DNA of 64,000 nucleotides. It comes from Bacteroidota bacterium (GTDB taxonomy: Bacteria > Bacteroidota > Bacteroidia > Bacteroidales > DTGW01). The first letter of the stretch is position 1, and each line of letters starts with the position of its first letter. Below the pieces are notes generated by a model. That model was not told the DNA's origin. It did not search any database and saw nothing but the letters and a program-made list of their open reading frames with translations. Both the position numbers and the translations under genes were made by a program. The stretch spans positions 1-64,000 of the forward strand of contig JAKPQD010000271.1 of NCBI GenBank assembly GCA_029572965.1. The letters run 5' to 3'. This document shows positions 55,347-64,000 of this stretch, piece after piece.

Positions 55347-57212
55347 TTAGTTTTTTACTTCACGTTTTTTTATTTCCATTTTTGTTACCAGAGGACTCAA
55401 GAAACTAAGGTAATACAAATAAGTGTTTTGATAGTTTTCTTTAAGTTCAATTTGTGCTAACGACTTGTTGTTTTTATGTTTTTTCATGATTTTGCTGTAA
55501 TTGACAAAATATGTTTGGGTTTCTTTACTGAATGTAAATTGGTTTAACAAATTTCTGTCAGTGTTATAGCAATATAAAATAACCCCAAGCTCATAAATCT
55601 GGGGCATTTTTTCCGGATATATTTTTTTCAGTTCGGGATATAGCAGCATAAAGTCGCCTATTTTGTGGTCTAATAAGTAACAAATTGCAAGATATTCAAG
55701 AGCCCTTTGGTTTTTATTGTTTTTTGCCAGCAATATTTTTAGTTTGTGCGTAATAGAGTTGGGAATTAAAGAATTATTTGGCATAAACTGTCTTTTCTCT
55801 GCAATTTCCTTATCTTTTGATAATAGGGATGTGTCTGAGAGATATGCAATATATTTATCATAAAATCCATCACTCCATGCTGCATCCTTCAATACAGAAA
55901 GATAGGTTGATGCAGCTTGGGTATTGCCTTCAATCAGGTTGCACATGACTAACCTTTTCAGTAAATGCTGGTTCCAGGGTAAAATAGACAATCCTTCGTA
56001 TGCCCAATGCAATGCTTCGCCAATGTAGCCTAATTCGTAATACAAATCGCTTGAAATAATAGTGATTTGGCCTGTAGTATTAGCATCGGGATAAAATGAA
56101 GAGATGCCCAAAAGCTGCGGATAATCCAGTATCCTGTTTGCAAATTGCCCGTTGTTGTATATAGCCCTGTTGAAATTGATATTGATAAAATAATCATAGT
56201 TATCAGATGATTCAATAGCTGTATTTATAGCTTCTTCCCATTTTTCTTGCGAAACAAAATAAGCAGTCAATACTTTTTGTTTTTGGCTTAAATCCATTTG
56301 TTTAGGAAGGAAATGCAAAAAAATAAAAACTATAACAATAAAGCCTAAAAGCGGCTTAATGCTGTAATTGTTGATAAACTGGACGAATTGGCTTTGTTTC
56401 TCGCTGTGAAACTTGTTTTCGGCATACTTTATCAATGCAATAAAGATAATCATTACTGGCAATGAAAAAATAAATGCGTTTAAAATATAGGTTTCGGTAT
56501 ATTTAATTATTGGAGGGAGTACAGGTACCAAGTCTTTCCATGTCCTCTCATCTGCAATGTTGAAAAAGTATTTCTGGCCCAAATAAGGGATGATAAACAA
56601 TAAAACTATATAAAATAGCCCTTTGAGTGTGGTTTTTAGATGCTGTTTTGAATTTACAACATCCAAACATAATATGCTTATGAGGTAAATAACAAGTATA
56701 GTACTGCCAAGAGTGTAATATATTGATAGAGAAAGTATTAATATTAGAAACAGTTTTACATATTGATTGAAATTGAATGATGCAGAAAAATATACGAAGA
56801 CAAGTAGAAAAAAGGCTTTGACAAAAACAGAAGGCGGAAAATAGTAATCTTGCATTAAACTCAACATCAGAAAAGCCGGGATAGCCATCCACAAAAAGCT
56901 AAGCTTTTCTTTATAAATTTTTGAAAGAATTAGATAAAACATGATCATGGACAATATAATCATGGCAAAGGCAACAAGGCTTCCCCAGAAAGGTATTCCA
57001 TAAATAGAGCCTATAAATGATCCACAATACTCGGCTATTGCTCCGGGGTAATTTAAAAAATTGTCAAAATATGAGCTGTTTATGTAAAATGAGGTTTGCT
57101 GTGCCGAATGGATGAAAATCGGATTGATATTAAAAAAAATAAAATGAACGATATAAGCAGAAAGTAGGATAAAGAATATCCATCTGCCGTAATATGGTAC
57201 TTTTTTTATCAT
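55347..57212 (-). CDS. DUF6057 family membrane protein
   Basis: A 621-residue protein from the ATG at 57212. The N-terminal half has about nine or ten hydrophobic segments (to about residue 320) resembling glycan-polymer or flippase-type membrane domains; the C-terminal half is helical and TPR-like (EALHWAYEGLSILPWNQHLL, RALEYLAICYLLDHKIGD). I recall the pairing with a TolB-like haem lipoprotein from Bacteroidota and the name DUF6057. It is probably the first gene of the four-gene envelope operon. The role is unknown. Confidence 0.75.
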   Translation of the reverse strand: MIKKVPYYGRWIFFILLSAYIVHFIFFNINPIFIHSAQQTSFYINSSYFDNFLNYPGAIAEYCGSFIGSIYGIPFWGSLVAFAMIILSMIMFYLILSKIYKEKLSFLWMAIPAFLMLSLMQDYYFPPSVFVKAFFLLVFVYFSASFNFNQYVKLFLILILSLSIYYTLGSTILVIYLISILCLDVVNSKQHLKTTLKGLFYIVLLFIIPYLGQKYFFNIADERTWKDLVPVLPPIIKYTETYILNAFIFSLPVMIIFIALIKYAENKFHSEKQSQFVQFINNYSIKPLLGFIVIVFIFLHFLPKQMDLSQKQKVLTAYFVSQEKWEEAINTAIESSDNYDYFININFNRAIYNNGQFANRILDYPQLLGISSFYPDANTTGQITIISSDLYYELGYIGEALHWAYEGLSILPWNQHLLKRLVMCNLIEGNTQAASTYLSVLKDAAWSDGFYDKYIAYLSDTSLLSKDKEIAEKRQFMPNNSLIPNSITHKLKILLAKNNKNQRALEYLAICYLLDHKIGDFMLLYPELKKIYPEKMPQIYELGVILYCYNTDRNLLNQFTFSKETQTYFVNYSKIMKKHKNNKSLAQIELKENYQNTYLYYLSFLSPLVTKMEIKKREVKN

Positions 57213-57310
57213 ATCAACTTTATTTTTATAGAATAAAAATATTATTACTTTTGGGCGACACAATTATAATAATATTGTTGATAATATCTATCTGAGAGAG
57301 GTTTTTTTTT

Positions 57311-58480
57311 ATGGCTAATGTAGATAATCTTCTGGTTGAACCACTTGTTGAAATTTTTTTTCCTGAAGTTGGCGGTACTTTAACAGATCAATGGCATTCT
57401 TGTCTTCAACAGGTTAAGCATTATCAATCTCAAAATAATAATAAAGCAGTTATAAAAGTTACTTGTTTTGTAGATGTTGATAGTAATGAAGATTATAACA
57501 ATTTTGTCGGGCTGGTTCAGGGAGATTGGGAGCGTATTGAAAAATTTGCACCAATTAGTGTGGTTAGTCAAGCTCCTTACCAGCATTTAATTTCAGTAGA
57601 AATTATTTCTGTAAGTACCGAAAATGTTACTAAACTGGAAGTTTGTCAATGTGATAATATTTCATATTTGAAGGTAGCATCTACAGAAGGCGAATATTTT
57701 ATCATTTCAGGGTTGGGTGAGAAAAGGGTCGAAACAGATATTGAAAAGCAAGCCTGGGCTGCTTTTGAAAAAGCGGAGAAAATATTAAGAATAGAGGGGC
57801 TCGACTTTGGAGATGTAATCAGGCAATGGAATTATATCGAAAAAATAGTGGATTACACCGGACCGAACCAGCATTACCAAATTTTTAACGATATTCGGAC
57901 AGAGTTTTATTCAAAATGTGAATTTAAGCATGGTTATCCTGCGGCAACCGGGATAGGTATGGCATGTGGAGGTGTTGTTGTTGATTTGTTTGCGTTTAAA
58001 AGTAATCATACATGCCAGGTAATTCCGGTCAAAAGCCCTGTTCAGTATGATGCCCATAAGTACACCGAAAAAGTTCTTGTTGCCGGTTCAATAAATAAAT
58101 TACCTTCATCGCCAAAGTTTGAACGGGCTAAGGTGTTACAAAACCATTCGGGGGCGATAATATTTATTTCGGGTACAGCAGCAATTAAAGGTCAGGATTC
58201 GGATAATATTTTGCAGGTTGGTAAGCAGAGTGTTAATACTGTAGAGAATATAAAGAAGTTGACAGGAATTGAAAATCTTCAGCAATGTAAGGTTATGCCT
58301 GGAGAAATAAACCTAAGTTATCTGCGTGTTTATGTAAAGAAAAGAGAGATGACAACTGAGGTTGTAAGAGCAGTAGAAGACGTGATAGCCAATAATGTTA
58401 AGACTTTATATCTTGAGGCAGATATTTGCAGGCCCGAGTTGCTTGTTGAAATAGAAGGCCTTGGTAATATAAAGAATTGA
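57311..58480 (+). CDS. Chorismatase-like protein (FkbO/Hyg5-type, YjgF/RidA superfamily)
   Basis: A 389-residue soluble protein with two YjgF/RidA-like halves. The segment GYPAATGIGMACGGVVVDLFAF near residue 218 resembles the conserved core of FkbO/Hyg5/XanB2 chorismate-transforming enzymes, and the C-terminal half ends with a RidA-like YLRVYVKKRE and a trimer-type strand. Those enzymes hydrolyse chorismate to dihydroxycyclohexadiene-carboxylate or 3- or 4-hydroxybenzoate. No pigment or polyketide genes adjoin it, so the product and use are open. It is convergent and abutting with anmK. Confidence 0.6.
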   Translation: MANVDNLLVEPLVEIFFPEVGGTLTDQWHSCLQQVKHYQSQNNNKAVIKVTCFVDVDSNEDYNNFVGLVQGDWERIEKFAPISVVSQAPYQHLISVEIISVSTENVTKLEVCQCDNISYLKVASTEGEYFIISGLGEKRVETDIEKQAWAAFEKAEKILRIEGLDFGDVIRQWNYIEKIVDYTGPNQHYQIFNDIRTEFYSKCEFKHGYPAATGIGMACGGVVVDLFAFKSNHTCQVIPVKSPVQYDAHKYTEKVLVAGSINKLPSSPKFERAKVLQNHSGAIIFISGTAAIKGQDSDNILQVGKQSVNTVENIKKLTGIENLQQCKVMPGEINLSYLRVYVKKREMTTEVVRAVEDVIANNVKTLYLEADICRPELLVEIEGLGNIKN

Positions 58481-59539
58481 TTATATTATAAAAATATTGC
58501 CTCCTACATTGTCATGTCTGGCGCCAGTTACAGATGATAGGCAATTGTATTCCTGTCTCATTCTTAATACACCTAAGAAGGCAAAGATATATGCCTCTTT
58601 AAAATCAATAATTTCTTTTTCCGGAATAGCTAATTTGTATTCAATACGGTTCCCGATAAGCTCAACCAAAAACTTGTTGTGTGTACCGCCTCCGGTTAAA
58701 AGAATCTTTTTTGAAGCAGTACCAGAGAATACACGGTACATTTGAAATGCTATGTGTTCGTATATAGTCCTAAGCTGGTCGGTTATAGAGCATTTGTGTT
58801 TAGCAAGTACACCATTGAAAACGTCATCTACCCATTCTCTGCCAAGCGATTTTGGGGCAGGAGTATTGTAATAATCTATTTTATTTAATTCTTTTAGCAG
58901 TGCATCATTTATCTTACCTTGTCTGGCAAGTTCGCCATCTTTGTCGTATTCATGCCCTAATTGTTGAGCAAGGCGGTTGATAACAATATTTACAGGACAA
59001 ACATCATAAGCAATTCGCTTTTTATACCAGCTGTACGATACGTTTGCAAAACCACCAAGGTTCAGGCAATAATCATAGTCGCTAAAAAGCATTTGGTCGC
59101 CAATGGGGACTAACGGCGCCCCTTGTCCATGCAAAGCTACATCCAGCACCCTGAAGTTGCTTATGGTGGTAAGAGAGGCTGCTGCTGCAATTGCGGCCCC
59201 ATTGCCAAGCTGAAAGGTTATTTTTTCAGCAGGTTGATGGTAAACAGTATGTCCATGAGAAGAAATAAAATCGGCTTTCCCCTTTTTTTTTGATAAGAAC
59301 TTTTTAATTTCAGTGCCAATAAAGTGCCCAAATTCTGTATCAAGCTTAATTAGTTCATATCCCGAGAGTTGATTGGCATTGTCCAGGCGTTCACGCCATT
59401 GTTGGCTATATGCAATGGTGTCTGCTTTTAATATTTTGCCGTTCCAATTATGTGAATTTTTTGAAAATTCGCACAATGCAATGTCCAGCCCATCAAGCGA
59501 AGTTCCAGACATAACACCAACCACCTTATAGCTTTTCAT
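58481..59539 (-). CDS. anmK: Anhydro-N-acetylmuramic acid kinase
   Basis: A 352-residue sugar kinase of the ASKHA fold: GVMSGTSLDGLD (8-19) and GLxGAxxAF-like ILLTGGGTHNKFL are typical; SHGHTVYHQP and LNLGGFANVSY are conserved AnmK segments. It phosphorylates and opens 1,6-anhydro-MurNAc from cell-wall turnover to MurNAc-6-phosphate. It lies 11 bp downstream of a secreted orphan and next to an M23 peptidase gene, giving a small cell-wall turnover setting. Confidence 0.94.
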   Translation of the reverse strand: MKSYKVVGVMSGTSLDGLDIALCEFSKNSHNWNGKILKADTIAYSQQWRERLDNANQLSGYELIKLDTEFGHFIGTEIKKFLSKKKGKADFISSHGHTVYHQPAEKITFQLGNGAAIAAAASLTTISNFRVLDVALHGQGAPLVPIGDQMLFSDYDYCLNLGGFANVSYSWYKKRIAYDVCPVNIVINRLAQQLGHEYDKDGELARQGKINDALLKELNKIDYYNTPAPKSLGREWVDDVFNGVLAKHKCSITDQLRTIYEHIAFQMYRVFSGTASKKILLTGGGTHNKFLVELIGNRIEYKLAIPEKEIIDFKEAYIFAFLGVLRMRQEYNCLSSVTGARHDNVGGNIFII

Positions 59540-59550
59540 GGCTGTAAGTA

Positions 59551-60228
59551 TTATTTTTGTTTTCGATAAATAATACTGTAAATAGCTTCATTCATAGCCC
59601 TTTTGATTAATGACATAAGGTTCTCATTGGTAGTGCTTACGGTCTTGTCTAAATTGACAAATTCAAGACCGGCAATAAAATCAGGAGTAACATTAACAGG
59701 GGTTACTGCAACAGCCTGACCTTCAGCTGTTTGAATGGGGTTAAACCCAAATTTGTTATATATATCTAACGACACGTTGACTACCGGGTAAAAAAGCCCT
59801 TCCTGCAATTTTTTCCCTTTTTCGTCATATTTGCTGTTTTCAATTGATACACTAATTTTTATAAAATACTTGCTGTCTGATAACCTGATTGCTTTTTGGA
59901 TTAAAATATTTGGATAGCCATAATCGTCATATTTGATAGCATCTCCAAATGAATTGGGAGGGAGGAAGAAAATTTTCAGGGAATCAGCTAAAAGGTTTGT
60001 AACAATTTTATAAACCGAGTGAACAAGCATAGCGTCCAATTTGGTTTGTTTTTTATCAGTCCTTACCTGGATGTAGTTTTCGAGAGGTTGAAGTTCTGTT
60101 TTAACTTTGGCATCAACATCTAAGGAGTATGAAAATACTACAAACTGATTATTCGAATATTTTTGCGAAAATGAAATGAAAGTGTTGAATGTTAAAATAA
60201 TAGCAGAGAATAAGACCGTTTTTTTCAT
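59551..60228 (-). CDS. Secreted protein of unknown function
   Basis: A 225-residue protein with a signal peptide (MKKTVLFSAIILTF, cleavage near ISFSQ) and no lipobox. The mature domain is mixed alpha/beta with no motif I recognise. It lies between the M23 peptidase (44 bp upstream) and anmK (11 bp downstream) on the same strand, so an envelope or cell-wall-linked role is plausible. Confidence 0.65.
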   Translation of the reverse strand: MKKTVLFSAIILTFNTFISFSQKYSNNQFVVFSYSLDVDAKVKTELQPLENYIQVRTDKKQTKLDAMLVHSVYKIVTNLLADSLKIFFLPPNSFGDAIKYDDYGYPNILIQKAIRLSDSKYFIKISVSIENSKYDEKGKKLQEGLFYPVVNVSLDIYNKFGFNPIQTAEGQAVAVTPVNVTPDFIAGLEFVNLDKTVSTTNENLMSLIKRAMNEAIYSIIYRKQK

Positions 60229-60272
60229 TGTAAGTTTAGTTAAGTTTTGAGGGCTAAGGTATAAAAAACATG

Positions 60273-61964
60273 TTATCGTGCAAAATTAAATTGCTTTGTA
60301 GTGTAATTATTTCTTTTATCCCATACTGTTATAACTAATTTTTCAGGATTGTCAAACAAATTCTTTTTTTTCTGCTTGTTTGTAAAATATATGGTGTTGG
60401 ATTTCAGGTCATATTCAAACAAAGCCCATTTGTTATCTATATAAACTTCATATTTTTCAATGCCTGAGAGGTTATCTGTTATTTCAAAACTAATACTGTC
60501 TTTATTGAGAAGTTTATTTTTATTAACATTGAAAGGTACTATTTTGGGGGCTACAGTATCTAAAGCAATGCTAAATTTGCCAAAAGACCTGGCACTTGCT
60601 TTAATTGTGTTGTTGAGTATTTCTCCTCCAATGCTGTAGGCCTTATTATTTTCATCAAGCGAAACTACTACAAGCTTTTTTTTGAGGCTGTCAGCAATAA
60701 CTTTTATATCAAAATAAATATAAAAAGCTTTGTAGAGTGGAATGCCAGGGTCACCAACTTTTACAACAGGTGCCAATGTTGAATTTATTGGTTTCATTTG
60801 TTTTATATCAATCAAAACATCAGTAAATAAACAATTCGAAGGAAAAATAAGCATTACTTCTTTATATTTTATTTCTTTTTGCTGGTGGCATAAGATCTTA
60901 TAATTTTCCAAGCCTTTCAACTCTGTTTTGTTTAATGCTGAATCTGCCTTAATATTTGTTATCCATGAAGCAGTATTGCCACTATTGTCTTTAACTTCTA
61001 CTTTCAAAGAATGAACAAATGTATCTTGCAGGCTAATCAGCCCATCATGAAAAGCATATTTATTTACTATTGATTGGTTACAAGGAAACTTAAACATATA
61101 ATAATATACTTTTCCGAAGTTTGTTTTTTGATTATAGTCCACAATGCCTTTTACAGAAGCCATATTGTCAAAAGCCAGCGAGTCGTTTTTCATGTGATAA
61201 ATCAGTATATTATCAAAAAAAAGTTTGGCTTCGTAAAAAGCAAATTTTCTTGAGCTGTCTGTAATATTATCATACGCATCAATTCCAATCCCAAAGTTTT
61301 GAGGGACCTTGATGTAAGGTTTTCCTGTAGTATCTTTTTTTGTTACTTTATAATAAGGGAGGCCCAATTTGTTAATATATTTTTGAGGTTTATAAATCAG
61401 GAGTTTTTCAATAACAGGAGGGATACTGTCTTTAATTTGTTTCAAAAAAGAAAGCGGATTTAATGGCTTTTGCGATTTGTCATCGCGTATTTCAAAATGC
61501 AGGTGTGGCCCTGTTGATTGCCCTGAATTTCCTGAAAATGCAATAGTGTCGCTTTTTTTTACCAATATTTTAGTTTTATCAAAAGTGTAATCAATAGCAA
61601 ATGAAGAGCTGTTGTATTGGATTTCTTTTACAATGCTGTCAATAGTATCGTTAAATGATTGCAGATGGGCATACACAGACATTGTACCATCTGCATGTTT
61701 TATATATAAGGCTTTTCCATAACCTCCGGGCTCAACTTTTATGCGGGCGAGATATCCACTATTTATTGCCAATACAGGTATTCCGGTTTTTTTTTCGGTA
61801 GAAAAATCCAGCCCAAAATGAAATGTGCCATTTCTGACATCAGCAAAGCCTCCGGAAATTTTCAAGCCTGTGGCTAATGGAGGATTATACTTTTGCTGAC
61901 AAAAAAGAGTGTTAAAAAAAAACGTAAAAACTAAAGTTATAAAAGGTTTAAAATTAAAGGGCAT
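60273..61964 (-). CDS. M23 family zinc metallopeptidase
   Basis: A 563-residue exported protein from the ATG at 61964, with a signal peptide ending near LFCQQ. The LytM domain is near the N-terminus: HFGLDFS (His49, Asp53) and HLHFEIRD (His154, His156) supply the zinc and catalytic residues. A long beta-rich C-terminal region (about 350 residues) with Ig-like character follows, probably for substrate or surface binding. It likely cuts peptidoglycan cross-links in the periplasm. The frame is open upstream of 61964 but without signal-peptide logic. Confidence 0.9.
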   Translation of the reverse strand: MPFNFKPFITLVFTFFFNTLFCQQKYNPPLATGLKISGGFADVRNGTFHFGLDFSTEKKTGIPVLAINSGYLARIKVEPGGYGKALYIKHADGTMSVYAHLQSFNDTIDSIVKEIQYNSSSFAIDYTFDKTKILVKKSDTIAFSGNSGQSTGPHLHFEIRDDKSQKPLNPLSFLKQIKDSIPPVIEKLLIYKPQKYINKLGLPYYKVTKKDTTGKPYIKVPQNFGIGIDAYDNITDSSRKFAFYEAKLFFDNILIYHMKNDSLAFDNMASVKGIVDYNQKTNFGKVYYYMFKFPCNQSIVNKYAFHDGLISLQDTFVHSLKVEVKDNSGNTASWITNIKADSALNKTELKGLENYKILCHQQKEIKYKEVMLIFPSNCLFTDVLIDIKQMKPINSTLAPVVKVGDPGIPLYKAFYIYFDIKVIADSLKKKLVVVSLDENNKAYSIGGEILNNTIKASARSFGKFSIALDTVAPKIVPFNVNKNKLLNKDSISFEITDNLSGIEKYEVYIDNKWALFEYDLKSNTIYFTNKQKKKNLFDNPEKLVITVWDKRNNYTTKQFNFAR

Positions 61965-62091
61965 AATGCATTTTTTTGCAAATCTAAGAAACTTATCTTT
62001 GAAAATATACAGTTTGAAGAGAACACAAAAGCACAAAAAACGTTTATAGTATAAAAAACATTGAATTTAGTATAAAATATAAAAGCTGTAT

Positions 62092-62099
62092 TATATTTG
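62092..62099 (+). promoter_or_regulatory. Possible -7 element for the zapA operon
   Basis: TATATTTG matches TAnnTTTG and lies 20 bp before the ATG of the coiled-coil gene. The -33 region has only a TTTA, so the call is tentative. Confidence 0.4.
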
Positions 62100-62119
62100 T
62101 AAAAGGAAAAACAACGACC

Positions 62120-62413
62120 ATGCAAGGTGATAATGATTTTGTAGTCAATGAGTTGCAAAAAAAAATTGACCTTTTAAAGTCAGCATATCTGAAAGAAAAA
62201 GGCATTAGCAATGAGTTGAAAAAAAAAGTCGAAGAACTTTCAGCATCGCTAAATGAAAAAGTTAGTGAAGTTGAAGCATTGGAAGTTAAATTGAGTACTT
62301 TGAAGTTGGCTAAATCTATAACAGGCAATGCGTCTGATATGCATGATGCCAAGGTAAAAGTTACCAATCTTGTGCGGGAAATAGATAAATGTATTGCGCA
62401 ATTAAACAGGTAA
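62120..62413 (+). CDS. Small coiled-coil protein upstream of zapA
   Basis: A 97-residue, highly charged protein; residues about 5-60 form a heptad-like coiled coil (VNELQKKIDLLKSAYLKEKG, LKKKVEELSASLNEKV), and the C-terminus (VKVTNLVREIDKCIAQLN) is like the end of small cell-division accessory proteins. It precedes zapA by 9 bp, which suggests a division-related partner (inference). I do not recall an established name. Confidence 0.75.
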   Translation: MQGDNDFVVNELQKKIDLLKSAYLKEKGISNELKKKVEELSASLNEKVSEVEALEVKLSTLKLAKSITGNASDMHDAKVKVTNLVREIDKCIAQLNR

Positions 62414-62422
62414 AATATTTTA

Positions 62423-62728
62423 ATGGACGATAAGTTATCCATAAAAGTTAATTTGGTAGACAGGTATTATCCACTAAAGGTTGACAGGAGGGATGAAGAG
62501 AAAATTCGCAAGGCTGCTAAACTGATTAATGAGAAAGTGTTGCAGTATAAGCAACGTTACAATGATAACGACAAAGATATGCAAGACTTTTTGGCTATGG
62601 CAGCATTGCAGTTTGTAATAAAAAATTTGGAGTTGGAAGATGTTTTTGGAGAACAGGTTTTAAATTCCAAACTGTCAGAACTAAATAATGACCTGGAGCA
62701 ATTTTTAAAAGAGGAGAGAGTTCTTTAA
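62423..62728 (+). CDS. zapA: Cell division protein ZapA
   Basis: A 101-residue protein with KVNLVDRYYPLKVDRRDEE, as in the ZapA N-terminal strand-turn region, a helical core (MAALQFVIKNLELE) and a C-terminal coiled coil. It bundles FtsZ filaments at the division site. It lies between the coiled-coil gene and a 6S-type RNA, an arrangement also known for zapA-ssrS in Proteobacteria. Confidence 0.88.
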   Translation: MDDKLSIKVNLVDRYYPLKVDRRDEEKIRKAAKLINEKVLQYKQRYNDNDKDMQDFLAMAALQFVIKNLELEDVFGEQVLNSKLSELNNDLEQFLKEERVL

Positions 62729-62738
62729 CAAAGATAAA

Positions 62739-62938
62739 GCCCGCATTATTTCTTCAATTGGCGTGAAACTCAACACAAATGCCATTACGAGTATTGCTCG
62801 TTTGTTGTAGAACAGGCCTCGCCCTGCAAGTCAGGGTTCATCTCAGGATGACGGTGGAAGTTTGAATACAAGCGGCAACTCCAAACGTAACACTTTGGGG
62901 TTTCTTACCCTTATGAAGGAATAGCTGCGGGCCTTTTT
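62739..62938 (+). ncRNA. ssrS: Probable 6S RNA
   Basis: A roughly 195-nt non-coding stretch closed by GCCCGCA at 62739-62745 pairing with TGCGGGC at 62926-62932, ending in a T run (62934-62938). Internal segments can fold into a long rod with a central bulge, such as GTATTGCTCG and the GCCTCGCCCTGC arm, the 6S plan. Position directly after zapA and size both fit 6S RNA, which binds RNA polymerase in stationary phase. A covariance-model search was not possible here. Confidence 0.75.
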
Positions 62939-62965
62939 ATTTTAATATATAAAACTTTATAAATT

Positions 62966-64000
62966 ATGAACATATTGACAATTATAACCTCCATTATTGT
63001 AACAGCGGGTATAGCTGTGGCTATTGGGGTTGTGGGGGGAAGTATTTTGAGTTATATTGCCTATATGGCAATATTGAAAAAAAAGAAGGAGAAACTTCTT
63101 AAAGAAGCAGAAATAGAAGCAGAGGTTATCAAGAAAGATAAGATTTTGCAAGCAAAAGAAAAGTTTCTTCAGTTAAAAGCAGAACATGAGAAAACTATCA
63201 ATGAGCGAAATAATAAAATGCTTCAAGGTGAAAACCGTATCAAACAAAAGGAGCAGGCTGTTTCGCAAAAACTTGAGGAGTTGCAAAAACAGAAGAGAGA
63301 GTTAGAAACACTGAAAGAAAACCTTTTGGTTCAGACCGAATTGATAGAGAAGAAACAGGAAGAGCTTGATAAGATGCATAAAGCTCAGGTTGAGAAGCTT
63401 GAATCTCTTTCAGGGATGTCTGGAGAGGAGGCTAAAGCTCAGTTGGTTGAGTCGTTACGTGAAGAAGCTAAAACACAGGCAATGTCTTATATCAACGAGA
63501 TTGTAGATGAAGCCAAGATGACTGCTAATAAAGAAGCTAAACGTATTATAATAAATACTATTCAGCGTGTAGCTACAGAGGCAGCTATTGAAAACTCGGT
63601 TACAGTTTTTAATATTGAAAGCGATGAAATTAAAGGCCGTATTATAGGTCGTGAAGGCAGAAATATCAGGGCGCTTGAAGCAGCTACCGGTGTAGAAATA
63701 ATTGTTGACGATACTCCTGAATCTATAATACTTTCAGCTTTTGACCCGGTAAGACGCGAGGTTGCAAGGTTAGCTTTGCACCAACTGGTTACAGATGGTC
63801 GTATTCATCCTGCCCGTATAGAAGAAGTGGTTCAGAAGGTTCAAAAACAAATAGAAGAAGAAATTATTGAAGTTGGCAAACGTACGGCTATAGATTTGGG
63901 TATTCATGGTTTACACCCAGAGCTTACCAGGCTAATTGGTAAGATGAAATATCGTTCATCTTATGGGCAAAATTTGTTACAACACTCACGTGAAGTTGCA
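62966..64000 (+). CDS. rny: Ribonuclease Y, partial (right end cut by window)
   Basis: 345 codons are open to the window edge without a stop. The N-terminal membrane anchor (about 4-36) precedes a long charged coiled coil (about 38-160), then a KH domain with [17 protein letters not shown], and the start of the HD domain ([13 protein letters not shown], with the His of the metal site). RNase Y is the membrane-bound endoribonuclease starting mRNA decay. About 170 residues of the HD domain are missing to the right. Confidence 0.95.
   Translation, partial: MNILTIITSIIVTAGIAVAIGVVGGSILSYIAYMAILKKKKEKLLKEAEIEAEVIKKDKILQAKEKFLQLKAEHEKTINERNNKMLQGENRIKQKEQAVSQKLEELQKQKRELETLKENLLVQTELIEKKQEELDKMHKAQVEKLESLSGMSGEEAKAQLVESLREEAKTQAMSYINEIVDEAKMTANKEAKRIIINTIQRVATEAAIENSVTVFNIESDEIKGRIIGREGRNIRALEAATGVEIIVDDTPESIILSAFDPVRREVARLALHQLVTDGRIHPARIEEVVQKVQKQIEEEIIEVGKRTAIDLGIHGLHPELTRLIGKMKYRSSYGQNLLQHSREVA

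Noticed and set aside
62044-62442. Minus-strand ORF of 132 codons opposite the coiled-coil gene
   Set aside because: Ser/Phe-rich shadow of the Lys/Glu-rich coiled-coil gene and its promoter.

Overview
The window is a contiguous piece of a low-GC Bacteroidota chromosome, most likely an anaerobic or facultative member of the Bacteroidales/Marinilabiliales side of the phylum. Reasons: lineage-typical families (DUF4301, DUF6057, DUF5074-like propeller, SiaB kinase), a CPA2 antiporter with a TrkA-C tail, an extended citrate synthase, few Shine-Dalgarno sites, TAnnTTTG-type -7 boxes, many A+T-rich palindromic intergenic repeats, and anaerobe genes (indolepyruvate:ferredoxin oxidoreductase, HydG, an Fe-S/cysteine desulfurase/GTPase operon).

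Layout. 1-0.24 kb: probable 5' part of a group II intron, cut by the window edge. 0.3-2.6 kb: MBOAT O-acyltransferase with an SGNH-like partner. 2.8-3.1 kb: palindrome-rich inserted element. 3.1-6.8 kb: DUF4301 protein and iorB-iorA. 7.3-14.3 kb: hybrid histidine kinase, a secreted orphan, htpG, metY and a NarL-type regulator. 14.3-19.6 kb: a four-gene operon (non-transport ABC ATPase, Cys-rich GTPase, cysteine desulfurase, [4Fe-4S] protein) divergent from a Cys-rich Crp/Fnr regulator and an Rrf2 regulator, then a SiaB-type kinase. 19.8-30.9 kb: housekeeping and metabolic genes (recQ, GNAT-like protein, gyrB, hydG, a ferredoxin reductase-like protein, a metallophosphatase, YigZ, a GyrI-like protein). 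31.7-34.1 kb: a 39-residue membrane peptide and a CPA2 antiporter split by a one-base frameshift. 34.1-43.3 kb: a cobalamin locus on the minus strand, headed by a cobalamin riboswitch: BtuB-type receptor, propeller lipoprotein, BtuF/C/D-type importer, then CobU, CobT, CobS and CobC for nucleotide-loop assembly. The cell therefore seems to import corrinoids and finish them. 44-50 kb: citrate synthase, a multi-PAS hybrid kinase, a small conserved protein and RNase P RNA. 50-57.2 kb: an orphan gene and an envelope locus (alkaline-phosphatase-fold transferase, four-PKD lipoprotein, haem-motif propeller lipoprotein, DUF6057 membrane protein). 57.3-64 kb: chorismatase-like protein, anmK, a secreted orphan, an M23 peptidase, then a coiled-coil protein, zapA, a probable 6S RNA and the start of rny, which runs off the right edge.

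The most promising undescribed unit is the 14.3-19.0 kb block: three cofactor-type proteins plus an ABC ATPase without any permease, under two putative Fe-S/redox regulators, with a perfect palindrome in the divergent promoter region. It looks like a metal/sulfur cofactor assembly system of unknown target. Second is the 51-57 kb envelope locus. Intergenic DNA also holds several small inverted-repeat elements, one with a clear 9-bp flanking direct repeat; related repeats supply the last codons of cobS and cobU.

Limits: all calls come from reading the sequence and translations; no database search or folding was run. Residue positions were counted by hand and may be off by one or two.
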